Below are positions 41,861-49,601 of a stretch of DNA of 64,000 nucleotides, piece by piece. The stretch is from positions 124,001 to 188,000 of the forward strand of contig NZ_SNWQ01000010.1 of assembly GCF_004361855.1 (NCBI RefSeq), in the 5' to 3' direction. This DNA comes from Kribbella caucasensis (GTDB lineage: Bacteria > Actinomycetota > Actinomycetes > Propionibacteriales > Kribbellaceae). Position numbers and translations under genes: made by a program. The notes beneath the pieces were generated by a model. That model did not search any database and was not told the origin of the DNA. It was given only the letters and a program-made list of their open reading frames with translations. Within the stretch, counting starts at the first letter, position 1. Every line of letters starts with the position of its first letter.

Positions 41861-43459
41861 CTATTCGCGCCAGCCGGTGAGTTCGACGGACCTGCCGGCG
41901 TCGACCCGGAAGCCGAGCCTGATCCCGATCTCGGCGCCGGCGGCCAGGTCGAGCTTCCAGGTGACGACGCCGAGGTCGGTGGTTTCGGCCGGCTCCGGTT
42001 CGGCGGTGATCGGCTTGACGGCGATCTCGTGGTCGCGTGGTACCGGCAACTGATCGAGTACCGTGACCCGGGCCGTGCGTGGGGTGTGGTTCTCGATCCG
42101 GGTTTCGTACTCGACCTCACGCCGGCGAGTCGAGCCGAGCGTCGCCTTGCTCGCGGTCCGGCGTACCAACTTCCGCTCGACGCGGATCCGGTCGTCCAGG
42201 CCGAGAGCGAGCTCAACGTCTTCGCCGGGAGCCCACATCGGCAGCGCAGTCGAGCCGACGAAGTCCGCCTCGTGGAAGACAGCGGCCCTTCCGGCGGGCA
42301 ACGTGTGCGCTGAAGAGTTCACGACCGTGGCCCGCAGGTGGACGTCGGCTGACTGGACCGGCGCAGTGACGTAGTCCAGCACCGTGTCGAGGTCGACGGA
42401 CGCGATCGTCGCACGGTGTGAGGCGCCGTCCGCGGGCACGGCAACCGGTCTCGGTGGGGTGTAGGTCGCTGCTGTGACACCTTGTTCGACGGTCGCGGCG
42501 AGGTCGGCGAAGGCGGGCGCCGCTGCTGCCTGAAGGCTCTCGGCGCCGTACGCCGCCCGCCGGCCAACGTCAGCACTCACTGGGACGGCGGCCGGAGCAA
42601 CCGGTACCGGCGGGTGGTGGCGGTCGAGGTACCAGGGGTCGAGCTCGGGTATCTTCGCGGCCAGCATGGGGCGGGCTGTCGACAGGGTGAGGTCGCACTC
42701 GGGCCAGTCCTCGCCGGTGTGCTGGGTGATCAGGCCGTACCAGCTCAGTGTCAACTGGTCTCCGGTGAGGCGGATGTCGTACGAGCTGGTCCAGCCGGCG
42801 CCGGGCACGACGTACGAAAGCTCGACCTCCACCTCCGCCTCGGAGACGACCGGGGTGGTGGGGTGGGGAAGGTCTTCAACTACAGCCAAGCCAATGGCGG
42901 CGGAGCGGCGGTCGGGAGTGCGTTGCTCCGCGACCGCGGCAAGCCGACGGTCGGCGGCCGCGAGGCGTTCCTCGGCCTCGTGCCGCTGCTTGGCGAGCTG
43001 CCGTCGCTCCGACCGTACGGCGGACAGCCGGCCGGCCAGCGACTCGGTGAACTCTCCCAACTCGACGCTCGCCTCGCCGGCGGCAAGGGCGCGGGCGAAG
43101 GTGCCCCCGGCTCGCCGGCCCAACTGGGCGAGGAACATCTGGAGCTGGTCCTGGACCTCGTCGGCGTCGGTCAGCTCCTCGACAACAGCCTGGGCCTCGC
43201 GGCGCTGGCGCTCGAGCTCGGCCACGGTTTCGTCCGGCGCCTGCGGATGATGCCGCATCGCCACGTCCACACCGAGCACGGTGGCCGGTCCGCGGCCGGA
43301 GACCCGGACAGAGTCTTCCTGCAAGGCAAGCGGGAGCGACTCGACGTACACCGTCTGGTCACCGGCCGGCGTCTTGATCCTGCCCCGTCGGGTGATCCGG
43401 GCCCGGTCGGGATAAACGACCACGGCCACGATCGGGGCGTCTATCACGAGTTCGGTCAT
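41861..43459 (-). CDS. DUF4139/DUF4140 (MuiA-like) protein
   Basis: A 532-aa protein of the mucoidy-inhibitor-A family. The N-terminal DUF4140 strand block is VVVYPDRARITRRGRI, a central coiled coil runs about residues 75-180 (VAELERQRREAQAVVEEL), and the C-terminal DUF4139 beta domain has PGAGWTSSYDIRL and RIENHTPRTARVTVLDQLPV. No signal peptide. The biochemical role of the family is not established. It is divergent from the CehA-like gene with about 100 bp between the starts. Confidence 0.85.
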   Translation of the reverse strand: MTELVIDAPIVAVVVYPDRARITRRGRIKTPAGDQTVYVESLPLALQEDSVRVSGRGPATVLGVDVAMRHHPQAPDETVAELERQRREAQAVVEELTDADEVQDQLQMFLAQLGRRAGGTFARALAAGEASVELGEFTESLAGRLSAVRSERRQLAKQRHEAEERLAAADRRLAAVAEQRTPDRRSAAIGLAVVEDLPHPTTPVVSEAEVEVELSYVVPGAGWTSSYDIRLTGDQLTLSWYGLITQHTGEDWPECDLTLSTARPMLAAKIPELDPWYLDRHHPPVPVAPAAVPVSADVGRRAAYGAESLQAAAAPAFADLAATVEQGVTAATYTPPRPVAVPADGASHRATIASVDLDTVLDYVTAPVQSADVHLRATVVNSSAHTLPAGRAAVFHEADFVGSTALPMWAPGEDVELALGLDDRIRVERKLVRRTASKATLGSTRRREVEYETRIENHTPRTARVTVLDQLPVPRDHEIAVKPITAEPEPAETTDLGVVTWKLDLAAGAEIGIRLGFRVDAGRSVELTGWRE

Positions 43460-43562
43460 CTCCCGACACTAGCCGCACACCTCTGTGTCCACCGACGAAA
43501 ACCGCGAGCCAGGCGTAGCCGGGGCAACTAAGCTCGAAGCTGGTCCACGACGAGGAGGTCCC

Positions 43563-45860
43563 GTGTTCCAGCCACAACTGGCGTCCGCGACTAGAGCCGT
43601 TGAAAAACTCCGTGACATCGGTGAACCCCTACCCGACGACCTGACCAGCCAGCTGGCAAAGCTGGCGGACGATGCCCAGACCGACGCCGTCAGGTCCGCC
43701 AAAGTCGAAGAACTCCTGCGCCCCTACGTCCTCGCCGACGTCCAGATCGACGCGCAGGGCCTGACTGCGACTACGCCGGGTGCTGCGCCACCACGACTTG
43801 TTCAGCACGGGTGGCGAAGCTTCCTGGTCCGTGTCGCGAACCCGCATCGGCTGCTGGGTGATCTGTCCGCGCCGTCGAATCATGTGCTCGGGCTGGTCGA
43901 CCACCACAGCCACGCAGCGCGGATCACGCTGCACGACACGTTGACCGTCGTACCGCGGATCGAGGGCAGCTGGCTGCAGGTGAAGCTCGCCGGTCCGACC
44001 GACGTGTCCGGCCTGGACGTCGAGTACAAGGTCATCAGCCTGTACAGCCGCGATGGCGGCGGCCGCAGCGGTGAGTTGACGTTCGTCCTGGCGGTGGAGG
44101 AGACGACGGAGAGCCTGACCCGGCCGCCGGTCGCGAAGGCCGGCCAGCGGATGGGATTCGAGAGCCGTCAGTACGCCGCGATGTTCGATTTCGACTGCCT
44201 GCCCGCCCGCGACATCCGGTTCGACGTCCGGGAGCCTGACGGGAACAGTACCGTGGCGGCGCTGACCGTCCGGGATTCCCAGCGGCGGGCGTACCCGTCG
44301 AAGGCGATGCGGCTGGCGCCGGACATGTTCTTCCACGAACACGTCTACCGGGCGACCGGCGAGGTGATCACGCTGCCGGCCGGTCAGTACGAGATCTCCG
44401 CCCGCCGCGGACCGGAGTATCGCGAGGTCCGCGTCGAGGTCGACCTGTCGGCCGACATCGAGGCGGTCACGATCGAGCTCGATCGCTGGGCCGATCCGGC
44501 CGCACGTGGCTACTACTCGGGTGACCCGCACATCCACGCCGGCGGCTGCTCGCACTACAGCGTGCCTTCGGAGGGCGTCACTCCGGAGACGATGATCCGG
44601 CACGTTCGCGGCGAAGGGCTCTGGATGGGCAGCGTGCTCACCTGGGGACCGTGCTATTACCACCAGAAGCAGTTCTTCAGCGGCTTGTCCATCAGTCCGC
44701 GCGCCGAGCTGGAGTACCCCGCCATGCAGCAAGCCCAAGGCATGACATGGGATCCACAGGACACCGACCGCGACAGCCAGAGCCTGCTCCGGTACGACCT
44801 CGAGGTGTCGGGTTTCCCGTCCAGCCATTCCGGTCACGTCATCCTGCTGGGGCTCACCGATCAGGACTACCCCGGCACCCAGCTGATCGAGGACTGGCCG
44901 TCGTGGAACTTGCCGGTCATGCGCTGGGGCCACGCGCAGAGCGCGCTGGTCGGGTATGCGCACTGCGGTCTCGGCCTCTCGGTCGGAACCGACGAGTTGC
45001 CGAACTACGTCATCCCGGGGTTCCAGTCGATCGGTTCCAACGAGATCATCGTCGATGTGCCGCTCGGCGCCGCCGACTTCCAGTGCGGTGCCGAGTTCGC
45101 TCCCGCCGCCGAACTCAACATCTGGTACCACCTGCTGAACGTCGGCTACCGCACTCTGATGCTCGGCGAGACCGACTATCCCTGCATCTACGACGACGGC
45201 CCGGGAGTCGGGCGCACCTATGTCCGGCTGCCTGAGGCGCCGCAAGGTGAGCAGGCCTTGGAGGCGTGGCTCGATGGGCTGAAGGAGGGCCCGTCGTACT
45301 TCGGCGACGGCCGCAGCCACGTATATGACTTCGCTGTCGACGGCGACACCGGCCGGGAGCACGCAGGCGACGCTCCGGGACCGGTCCGGGTCACCGCGAC
45401 GGTCGCGGCCTGGTTACCCGAAGAACCACCCGCGCCACCAGCGGCGGGCCGGCCGGTGTACTCCGCACCTGTCGGCTGGCATCTCGAGCGGTCGCGGATC
45501 GGCCGATCCCGCAATGTGCTCGTCGAGGTCCTGGTGAACGGCGTGCCGGCCGGGGCGCAGGAATTACTTGCGGACGGCAACGAGCAGGCAATCGAGTTCG
45601 ACGTGGACCTGAAGCGTTCGTCCTGGATCGCGCTGCGGATCCTGCGCAGTGTCCACACCCAGCCGATCTTCGTCGAGATCGCTGGGCTCCCGATCCGGGC
45701 GTCGCGTGGCAGCGCGCAATGGTTGCACGACTCGGTTGACGCACTGTGGAAGGCGAAGTCCGGGTTCATTCGCGAGACCGAACGATCGGCGGCGCGGGAA
45801 GCGTACGACGCCGCGCAAGCCACCTATCTGGTCCGGCGCGACGAATGTGAGGTGGACTGA
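43563..45860 (+). CDS. CehA/McbA-family PHP-type metallohydrolase
   Basis: A 765-aa protein. A beta-rich N-terminal half (wall- or sugar-binding-like) leads to the PHP-type metal centre. It begins at GYYSGDPHIHAGGCSHYS with the DxHxH pair, then GYAHCGLGL and ETDYPCIYDDG. CehA and McbA themselves hydrolyse carbaryl, but most relatives have unknown substrates. GTG 43563 is chosen because of GAGGAGG just before it, although the frame is open further upstream. It is the first gene of an operon whose next gene starts on the last base of its stop codon. Confidence 0.78.
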   Translation: MFQPQLASATRAVEKLRDIGEPLPDDLTSQLAKLADDAQTDAVRSAKVEELLRPYVLADVQIDAQGLTATTPGAAPPRLVQHGWRSFLVRVANPHRLLGDLSAPSNHVLGLVDHHSHAARITLHDTLTVVPRIEGSWLQVKLAGPTDVSGLDVEYKVISLYSRDGGGRSGELTFVLAVEETTESLTRPPVAKAGQRMGFESRQYAAMFDFDCLPARDIRFDVREPDGNSTVAALTVRDSQRRAYPSKAMRLAPDMFFHEHVYRATGEVITLPAGQYEISARRGPEYREVRVEVDLSADIEAVTIELDRWADPAARGYYSGDPHIHAGGCSHYSVPSEGVTPETMIRHVRGEGLWMGSVLTWGPCYYHQKQFFSGLSISPRAELEYPAMQQAQGMTWDPQDTDRDSQSLLRYDLEVSGFPSSHSGHVILLGLTDQDYPGTQLIEDWPSWNLPVMRWGHAQSALVGYAHCGLGLSVGTDELPNYVIPGFQSIGSNEIIVDVPLGAADFQCGAEFAPAAELNIWYHLLNVGYRTLMLGETDYPCIYDDGPGVGRTYVRLPEAPQGEQALEAWLDGLKEGPSYFGDGRSHVYDFAVDGDTGREHAGDAPGPVRVTATVAAWLPEEPPAPPAAGRPVYSAPVGWHLERSRIGRSRNVLVEVLVNGVPAGAQELLADGNEQAIEFDVDLKRSSWIALRILRSVHTQPIFVEIAGLPIRASRGSAQWLHDSVDALWKAKSGFIRETERSAAREAYDAAQATYLVRRDECEVD

Positions 45861-46273
45861 TGGTTCACGGCGAACCGGCGGGCTGTTGCGGGCCGGTCGA
45901 CACCACGGCACCGATCTCGGTCACGATCAATCCGGAGGCGCGGGTGAATGTCGCCCGGACCGAGAGCCGGGTGGAGAGCTTGACCATCGGTGACTGGCAC
46001 ACGATCGAGTTCCCGATCGTCAACACCGGTTATGTGACAGGTCTGCTGGTGATCGAGGGCGACCCGGTGCCGGACGTCGAGCTGGACCTTCCGGTGCACG
46101 AGTTGACCGGCGAACCGCGCCAGGAGGGTGGCTTCCGGGTCCGCTTCGACGTACCGACGATCGTGGACGTCACACTGACGTTCCGTGCCTTAGGAGCACT
46201 CGGAGGGCTGGCCATCCACAGCTCCCTGCACCTGATCCTCCGGTCGCACGTCGCTCCCCTCCCGATTGCGTGA
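45860..46273 (+). CDS. Hypothetical beta-rich protein coupled to the CehA-like gene
   Basis: A 137-aa protein with no recognised family. The sequence is rich in beta-forming stretches (ISVTINPEARVNVART; FRVRFDVPTIVDVTLTF), with a Cys pair near the start (GCCGP) and no signal peptide. Its ATG shares a base with the preceding stop (TGATG), so translation is coupled, and a role with the metallohydrolase is likely. Confidence 0.6.
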   Translation: MVHGEPAGCCGPVDTTAPISVTINPEARVNVARTESRVESLTIGDWHTIEFPIVNTGYVTGLLVIEGDPVPDVELDLPVHELTGEPRQEGGFRVRFDVPTIVDVTLTFRALGALGGLAIHSSLHLILRSHVAPLPIA

Positions 46274-46313
46274 GGCGGGTTGCCGGGTGCGTAGGCTCGC
46301 TAGGCTGCCGGTT

Positions 46314-46952
46314 GTGACCGGTGATTTCGAGGGGTGGCCGAGGGCAGCCTTCGATGTGCTGCTCCAGCTTGACGGTGATCCTCCCGCCGAGGTCAGGCGG
46401 CGATGCAGGCGAGACCGGGAGGAGCTGGTTCGCCGTCCGATGATCGAGCTGCTCAACACACTGGCTGACGCGGATTCCGCGTACGAGGACTTCTCCGTCT
46501 GGGGCTACGGCGACGTTCTGCTGGAGGCATGGCAGCGGCAGCACGCGATCGTTCGGCTGGCCCGGAACGTCGAACTGGGCGTCCGGTTCGATCTCGACGG
46601 CCTGGAGGTTGGCGTGGCGTGGTGGTACGCGCCGGCGGTGCAGATCGGGCGGTACCGGGCCGCGGTGGCCGAGTCCGGTTCCGGGCGGCGGCTGACCGGC
46701 ATCGTCCGGAAGCTCGAGCGCGAGGGATTCGTGATCTCGGGCGACTTGCTGAAGCGTCCGCTCCGAGGGTATCCGGCCGACCACCCGCGGGCGCGGCTGC
46801 TGAGGCACCGATCGGTCATCGCGACCCGGCCGCTCGGCTGTGACGACTGGATTCACACACCCGCCGCGGCCGACCGAGTGGTCTCCGCCTTCTCCCAGTT
46901 GCGCCCGCTGGCACGGTGGCTGGTTGAGAACGTGTCACGGCCCCGACCCTGA
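46314..46952 (+). CDS. DUF2461-family protein
   Basis: A protein of about 212 aa. TGDFEGWPRAAFDVLLQLDG matches the start of DUF2461 proteins (F.GFP..A..FL..L), followed by RRRCRRDREELVRRP. The later ends ERLFVKG-like KLEREGFVISGDLLKRPLRG also fit. GTG 46314 is taken since the family motif begins there; an upstream GTG at 46266 overlaps the preceding gene. The function is unknown for the family. Confidence 0.72.
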   Translation: MTGDFEGWPRAAFDVLLQLDGDPPAEVRRRCRRDREELVRRPMIELLNTLADADSAYEDFSVWGYGDVLLEAWQRQHAIVRLARNVELGVRFDLDGLEVGVAWWYAPAVQIGRYRAAVAESGSGRRLTGIVRKLEREGFVISGDLLKRPLRGYPADHPRARLLRHRSVIATRPLGCDDWIHTPAAADRVVSAFSQLRPLARWLVENVSRPRP

Positions 46953-47079
46953 CGCCGCTCGGGTGGGCGAAGCGCGATCAGGTCGCTGGACGACTGCCTG
47001 CGGGAGGTCAGTACTGGCGGGGGAGTAGCTGTGCCTTGAGCGAGACGCGGCCGGTTCGTCCGTCAGGCCGGGAGGTCTG

Positions 47080-47643
47080 TCAGACGAGGCTTGGTGGGCC
47101 TTGTTCGATGCGGTGGAGGATCGGGTCGAGGCGGTAGAACTCCGTACCGCCGAGGAGTTGGCGTTCGTCCCACCAGGTGGCGCCCGCTTCGGCCAGCGGC
47201 TCGATCAGTGCGCGCGAGTTCGCGGGGTCGGCCGGGCTGATGCCGCCGACGATGACGTCGTACGGCGTCGTCCGGTCATCGCGCTGGTCGTTGAGATACG
47301 TCATGAGCTCCCGCACGTCCTCGGCGCCTGGAGCCTCGCCGTGGTTGGCGTTCAGGAACAGCGGCACGGCGCCGTCCCAGCGGGCGGCGCGGCGCATCGG
47401 AGCCCGACGAGGCCAGTAGCCGGCGATCCAGACGGGCGGCCGTGGGCGCTGAACGGTTGCCGGGAGCAACGTCACGTCGTCGACCCGGTAGTGCTCACCC
47501 TGGTGGTTCACGGTCTCGCCGGACCAGTAGCGGGCGAGCAGGTCGAGTCCTTCGTCGAGCCGCCCGGCCAGCACCAACGGATCGGTCGTGTCGCCGAAGC
47601 TGCCGAACTCGTCGTCGATCCAGATCGGCGGTGCCCTCAGCAC
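47080..47643 (-). pseudogene. 5'-truncated LLM-class flavin-dependent oxidoreductase
   Basis: About 187 codons carry the second half of a luciferase-like monooxygenase: DEGLDLLARYWSGETVNHQG, PPVWIAGYWPRRAPMRRAAR and LAEAGATWWDER. The first hundred or so residues (barrel strands 1-3) are absent, replaced by the end of the HAD gene. A GTG at 47643 overlaps that stop and might start translation, but an intact flavin barrel cannot form. Confidence 0.72.
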
Positions 47644-48419
47644 GGGCCGGGCCACCAGTCGGGCAGGTCGGCGATGCTTTCCAGCGTGGCGTGCGGGACC
47701 ACCCCGCTTTGGAGATCGGCGTCGGTGTATTTGCCGGTCCGAACCAGCACGCCGGCGAGCCCGGCTTGCTGTGCGCCGTCGACATCGGCGCGGATATCGT
47801 CGCCCAGCATCACGACCTCGGACTTCGGTACGCCGACCCGCCGTACGGCGAGATCGTAGAACCCCGGGTCCGGCTTGCCCATCACCACCGCGGTTGCGCC
47901 GGACGCGTATTCCAATGCGTGTACGAAAGCGCCGGCGTCGAGGCGCAGACCATCCGCTGCCCGCCAGTAGCGGGTCATCCCCAGCGCGACGAGGGCCGGC
48001 CGAGGCTCGGTCATGAGCAGCCGGAAGGCCCGGTTGAGGGTCTCGAAGTCCCATCCGCGGCCTAGGTCACCGACCACGACACAGCCCGCGCCGTCCTCGG
48101 CATCGGCCGGCATCGGGTCCAGGTCGGCGAACTCGGCCGCGGTTTCCTCCGGGACGAAGAGGGCCGGCCGGCCGGTGGGTGAGTCCCGCAACCAGGCTGC
48201 GGCCGCCGTCGCGGGAGTCAGGATCTGGTCTACCGTCGCCTCGATGCCGAATCCGGCGAGCTTGGCTGCGATGGCGGCACGCGGACGCGAAGACGTGTTG
48301 GTCACGAACACGTGCGGGACCTCGTGCCGCCGCAACCACGCGATCGCATCCGCCGCTCCGGGCACCGCCTCGTCACCGACGTACAAGACGCCGTCGAGGT
48401 CCAGCAGGATCGCGCGCAT
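47637..48419 (-). CDS. HAD-superfamily phosphatase (class IIA, LHPP/NagD-like)
   Basis: A 260-aa hydrolase. Motif I is LLDLDGVLYVGD with the nucleophile Asp, motif II VFVTNTSSRP, motif III Lys in GKPDPGFYDLA and motif IV MLGDDIRADVDGAQQAG. The IIA cap fits NagD/LHPP-type enzymes acting on phosphate esters or phosphoramidates. It lies 28 bp after the ClpP-like gene on the same strand and probably shares its transcript. Confidence 0.88.
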   Translation of the reverse strand: MRAILLDLDGVLYVGDEAVPGAADAIAWLRRHEVPHVFVTNTSSRPRAAIAAKLAGFGIEATVDQILTPATAAAAWLRDSPTGRPALFVPEETAAEFADLDPMPADAEDGAGCVVVGDLGRGWDFETLNRAFRLLMTEPRPALVALGMTRYWRAADGLRLDAGAFVHALEYASGATAVVMGKPDPGFYDLAVRRVGVPKSEVVMLGDDIRADVDGAQQAGLAGVLVRTGKYTDADLQSGVVPHATLESIADLPDWWPGPC

Positions 48420-48447
48420 GTGCAAGCCTGCCTTCCTTGCGCACCGG

Positions 48448-49092
48448 TCACAACAACTGGCTGACGAGGCCGTAATCCTTCGCCTCGTCCGCGCCGAGCA
48501 CGCGGCCTGCGTCGAGATCTGCGGCCACTTCCTGCGTGGTACGTCCGGTCGCACGGACAATGAGATCTCGCAGTCGCGCCACCTGGCGTTCGTGCTGGTC
48601 GGCCAGCGTGGCCAGTTCCGCGGCGGTGCCCTCACCGGAGAATTGTGGGGACAGCAAGACGAACATCGTGTGTTGATGTGCGGCCCGTTGCTGTGCGGCG
48701 CACAGTACGGCGACCGCCGGCCCGCGGAGCGTTCCACGGACGACGGCGTGGACCGGTGCCTGGACAAGATCGATGGCGCCGGCGAGGGCGAGCGACGGCT
48801 CCAGGTCTGCATCGGTGCAAGCCAGGTGCAGCGTGATCGGGGTGGCTTCCTGGGTATCGAGAAGGAGCAGCTGTGCCGCCACCCGGCTCGCCACCGAGTC
48901 GTCGAGGCGGCCACCGACGACGATCACCCGCTGTTGCAGCAGTCGGTCGGCCACGTCGCGGTCCAGCCCGACCGGCTCAGGTTCGAGCCAGGACGGCAGA
49001 ACGGGCTGTGGCGCAGGTCGTTCCGGCGGCCGAAGCGGTGGTACCTCGGGTGGCCACGGTGGCCAGGTGGCGGTGGGATTCTCCAGGAACAT
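48448..49092 (-). CDS. ClpP-like pseudoprotease lacking catalytic Ser and His
   Basis: A 214-aa protein with a Pro-rich N-terminal 35 residues, then a ClpP-type crotonase fold (RLLQQRVIVVGGRLDDSVAS; TPITLHLACTDADLEPSLA). Where active ClpP has the Ser in GxAxSMG, this reads RGTLRGPAVAVLCAA. Where the catalytic His stands in an IHQP strand, it reads FVLLSPQFSG. The usual late Asp region (ADLDAGRVLGADEAKDYGLV) is kept. The ATG follows GGGAGGAAG. It may be a structural or regulatory subunit, as ClpR is in cyanobacteria; that is inference. Confidence 0.85.
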   Translation of the reverse strand: MFLENPTATWPPWPPEVPPLRPPERPAPQPVLPSWLEPEPVGLDRDVADRLLQQRVIVVGGRLDDSVASRVAAQLLLLDTQEATPITLHLACTDADLEPSLALAGAIDLVQAPVHAVVRGTLRGPAVAVLCAAQQRAAHQHTMFVLLSPQFSGEGTAAELATLADQHERQVARLRDLIVRATGRTTQEVAADLDAGRVLGADEAKDYGLVSQLL

Positions 49093-49545
49093 GACTTCCT
49101 CCCGGCTGTGTCATCCGTGATTCCACCAGCGTGCGCCTGTGATCTCCGCTGTGGAACCCCCAACTCGGGCTGGACGCCTCGTTTGCCGGACCGGCCGGTC
49201 ATGACGAGATTCAGGTGTGCGGCGAACTCCTGCTTGGTGTCCGGCGACCTCCAGGAGGCGCCGTTGAGCCACGAACGACCAGGGACGCCGGTTCGCCCGG
49301 GCATCAGTCCTGCAGCGGTACAGCAAGACCTCGTTGCCGACGCAGTTGCCACTGGCAACTGCGCCCACCGCGCCCGGGGGTGGTCCGTGTGGGTTGAATG
49401 AAGCGGGTGGGTCGGGCACTGGACTGGTGGAGGCAGCGGCAGTTCGACAAGCTGGAGCGCCGGTTGTTCTGAACCGTAGCCAGCGCTCTGAGGCCGCCGC
49501 TGGGGATCCCGGGCCGACTGCTGAGCTGACTAGAGTGTCAAAGTA
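49093..49545. other. Long intergenic region before the catabolic cluster, with one palindrome
   Basis: About 450 bp between the ClpP-like gene (minus) and the hyuA promoter. Open frames on both strands lack ribosome sites and family resemblance. A perfect inverted repeat (10-bp arms, loop ACT) lies at 49341-49363. It could be a terminator-like hairpin or an operator. Nothing else was recognised. Confidence 0.45.
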
Positions 49546-49574
49546 TTGACGCGAGCGTCAGGCGCGCTTACGTT
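49546..49574 (+). promoter_or_regulatory. hyuA promoter with overlapping palindromic operator
   Basis: TTGACG (49546-49551), 17 bases, then TACGTT (49569-49574) form a good -35/-10 pair 28 bases before the hyuA start. The palindrome TGACGC-GA-GCGTCA (49547-49560) covers the -35 and the spacer. The element TTGACGCnAGnGT also occurs at the far end of the cluster, before the maleate isomerase operon. The best candidate ligand is the TetR protein encoded at 57207. Confidence 0.65.
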
Positions 49575-49601
49575 GGTGTTCTCCAAGGAAGCGAGGGCGC
49601 C

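Noticed and set aside
48420..48914. N-terminal extension of the HAD frame to 425 codons
   Set aside because: The extra part is an out-of-frame shadow of the ClpP-like gene; HAD motif I starts at the ATG 48419.
49341..49363. Perfect 10-bp inverted repeat as operator of hyuA
   Set aside because: It is about 200 bp upstream of the promoter and unlike the element shared by the two cluster promoters; kept only as an unexplained hairpin.
49398..49472. 24-codon plus frame (MKRVGRALDWWRQRQFDKLE)
   Set aside because: It looks peptide-like but lacks a ribosome site and lies in an otherwise empty region; not supported without expression data.
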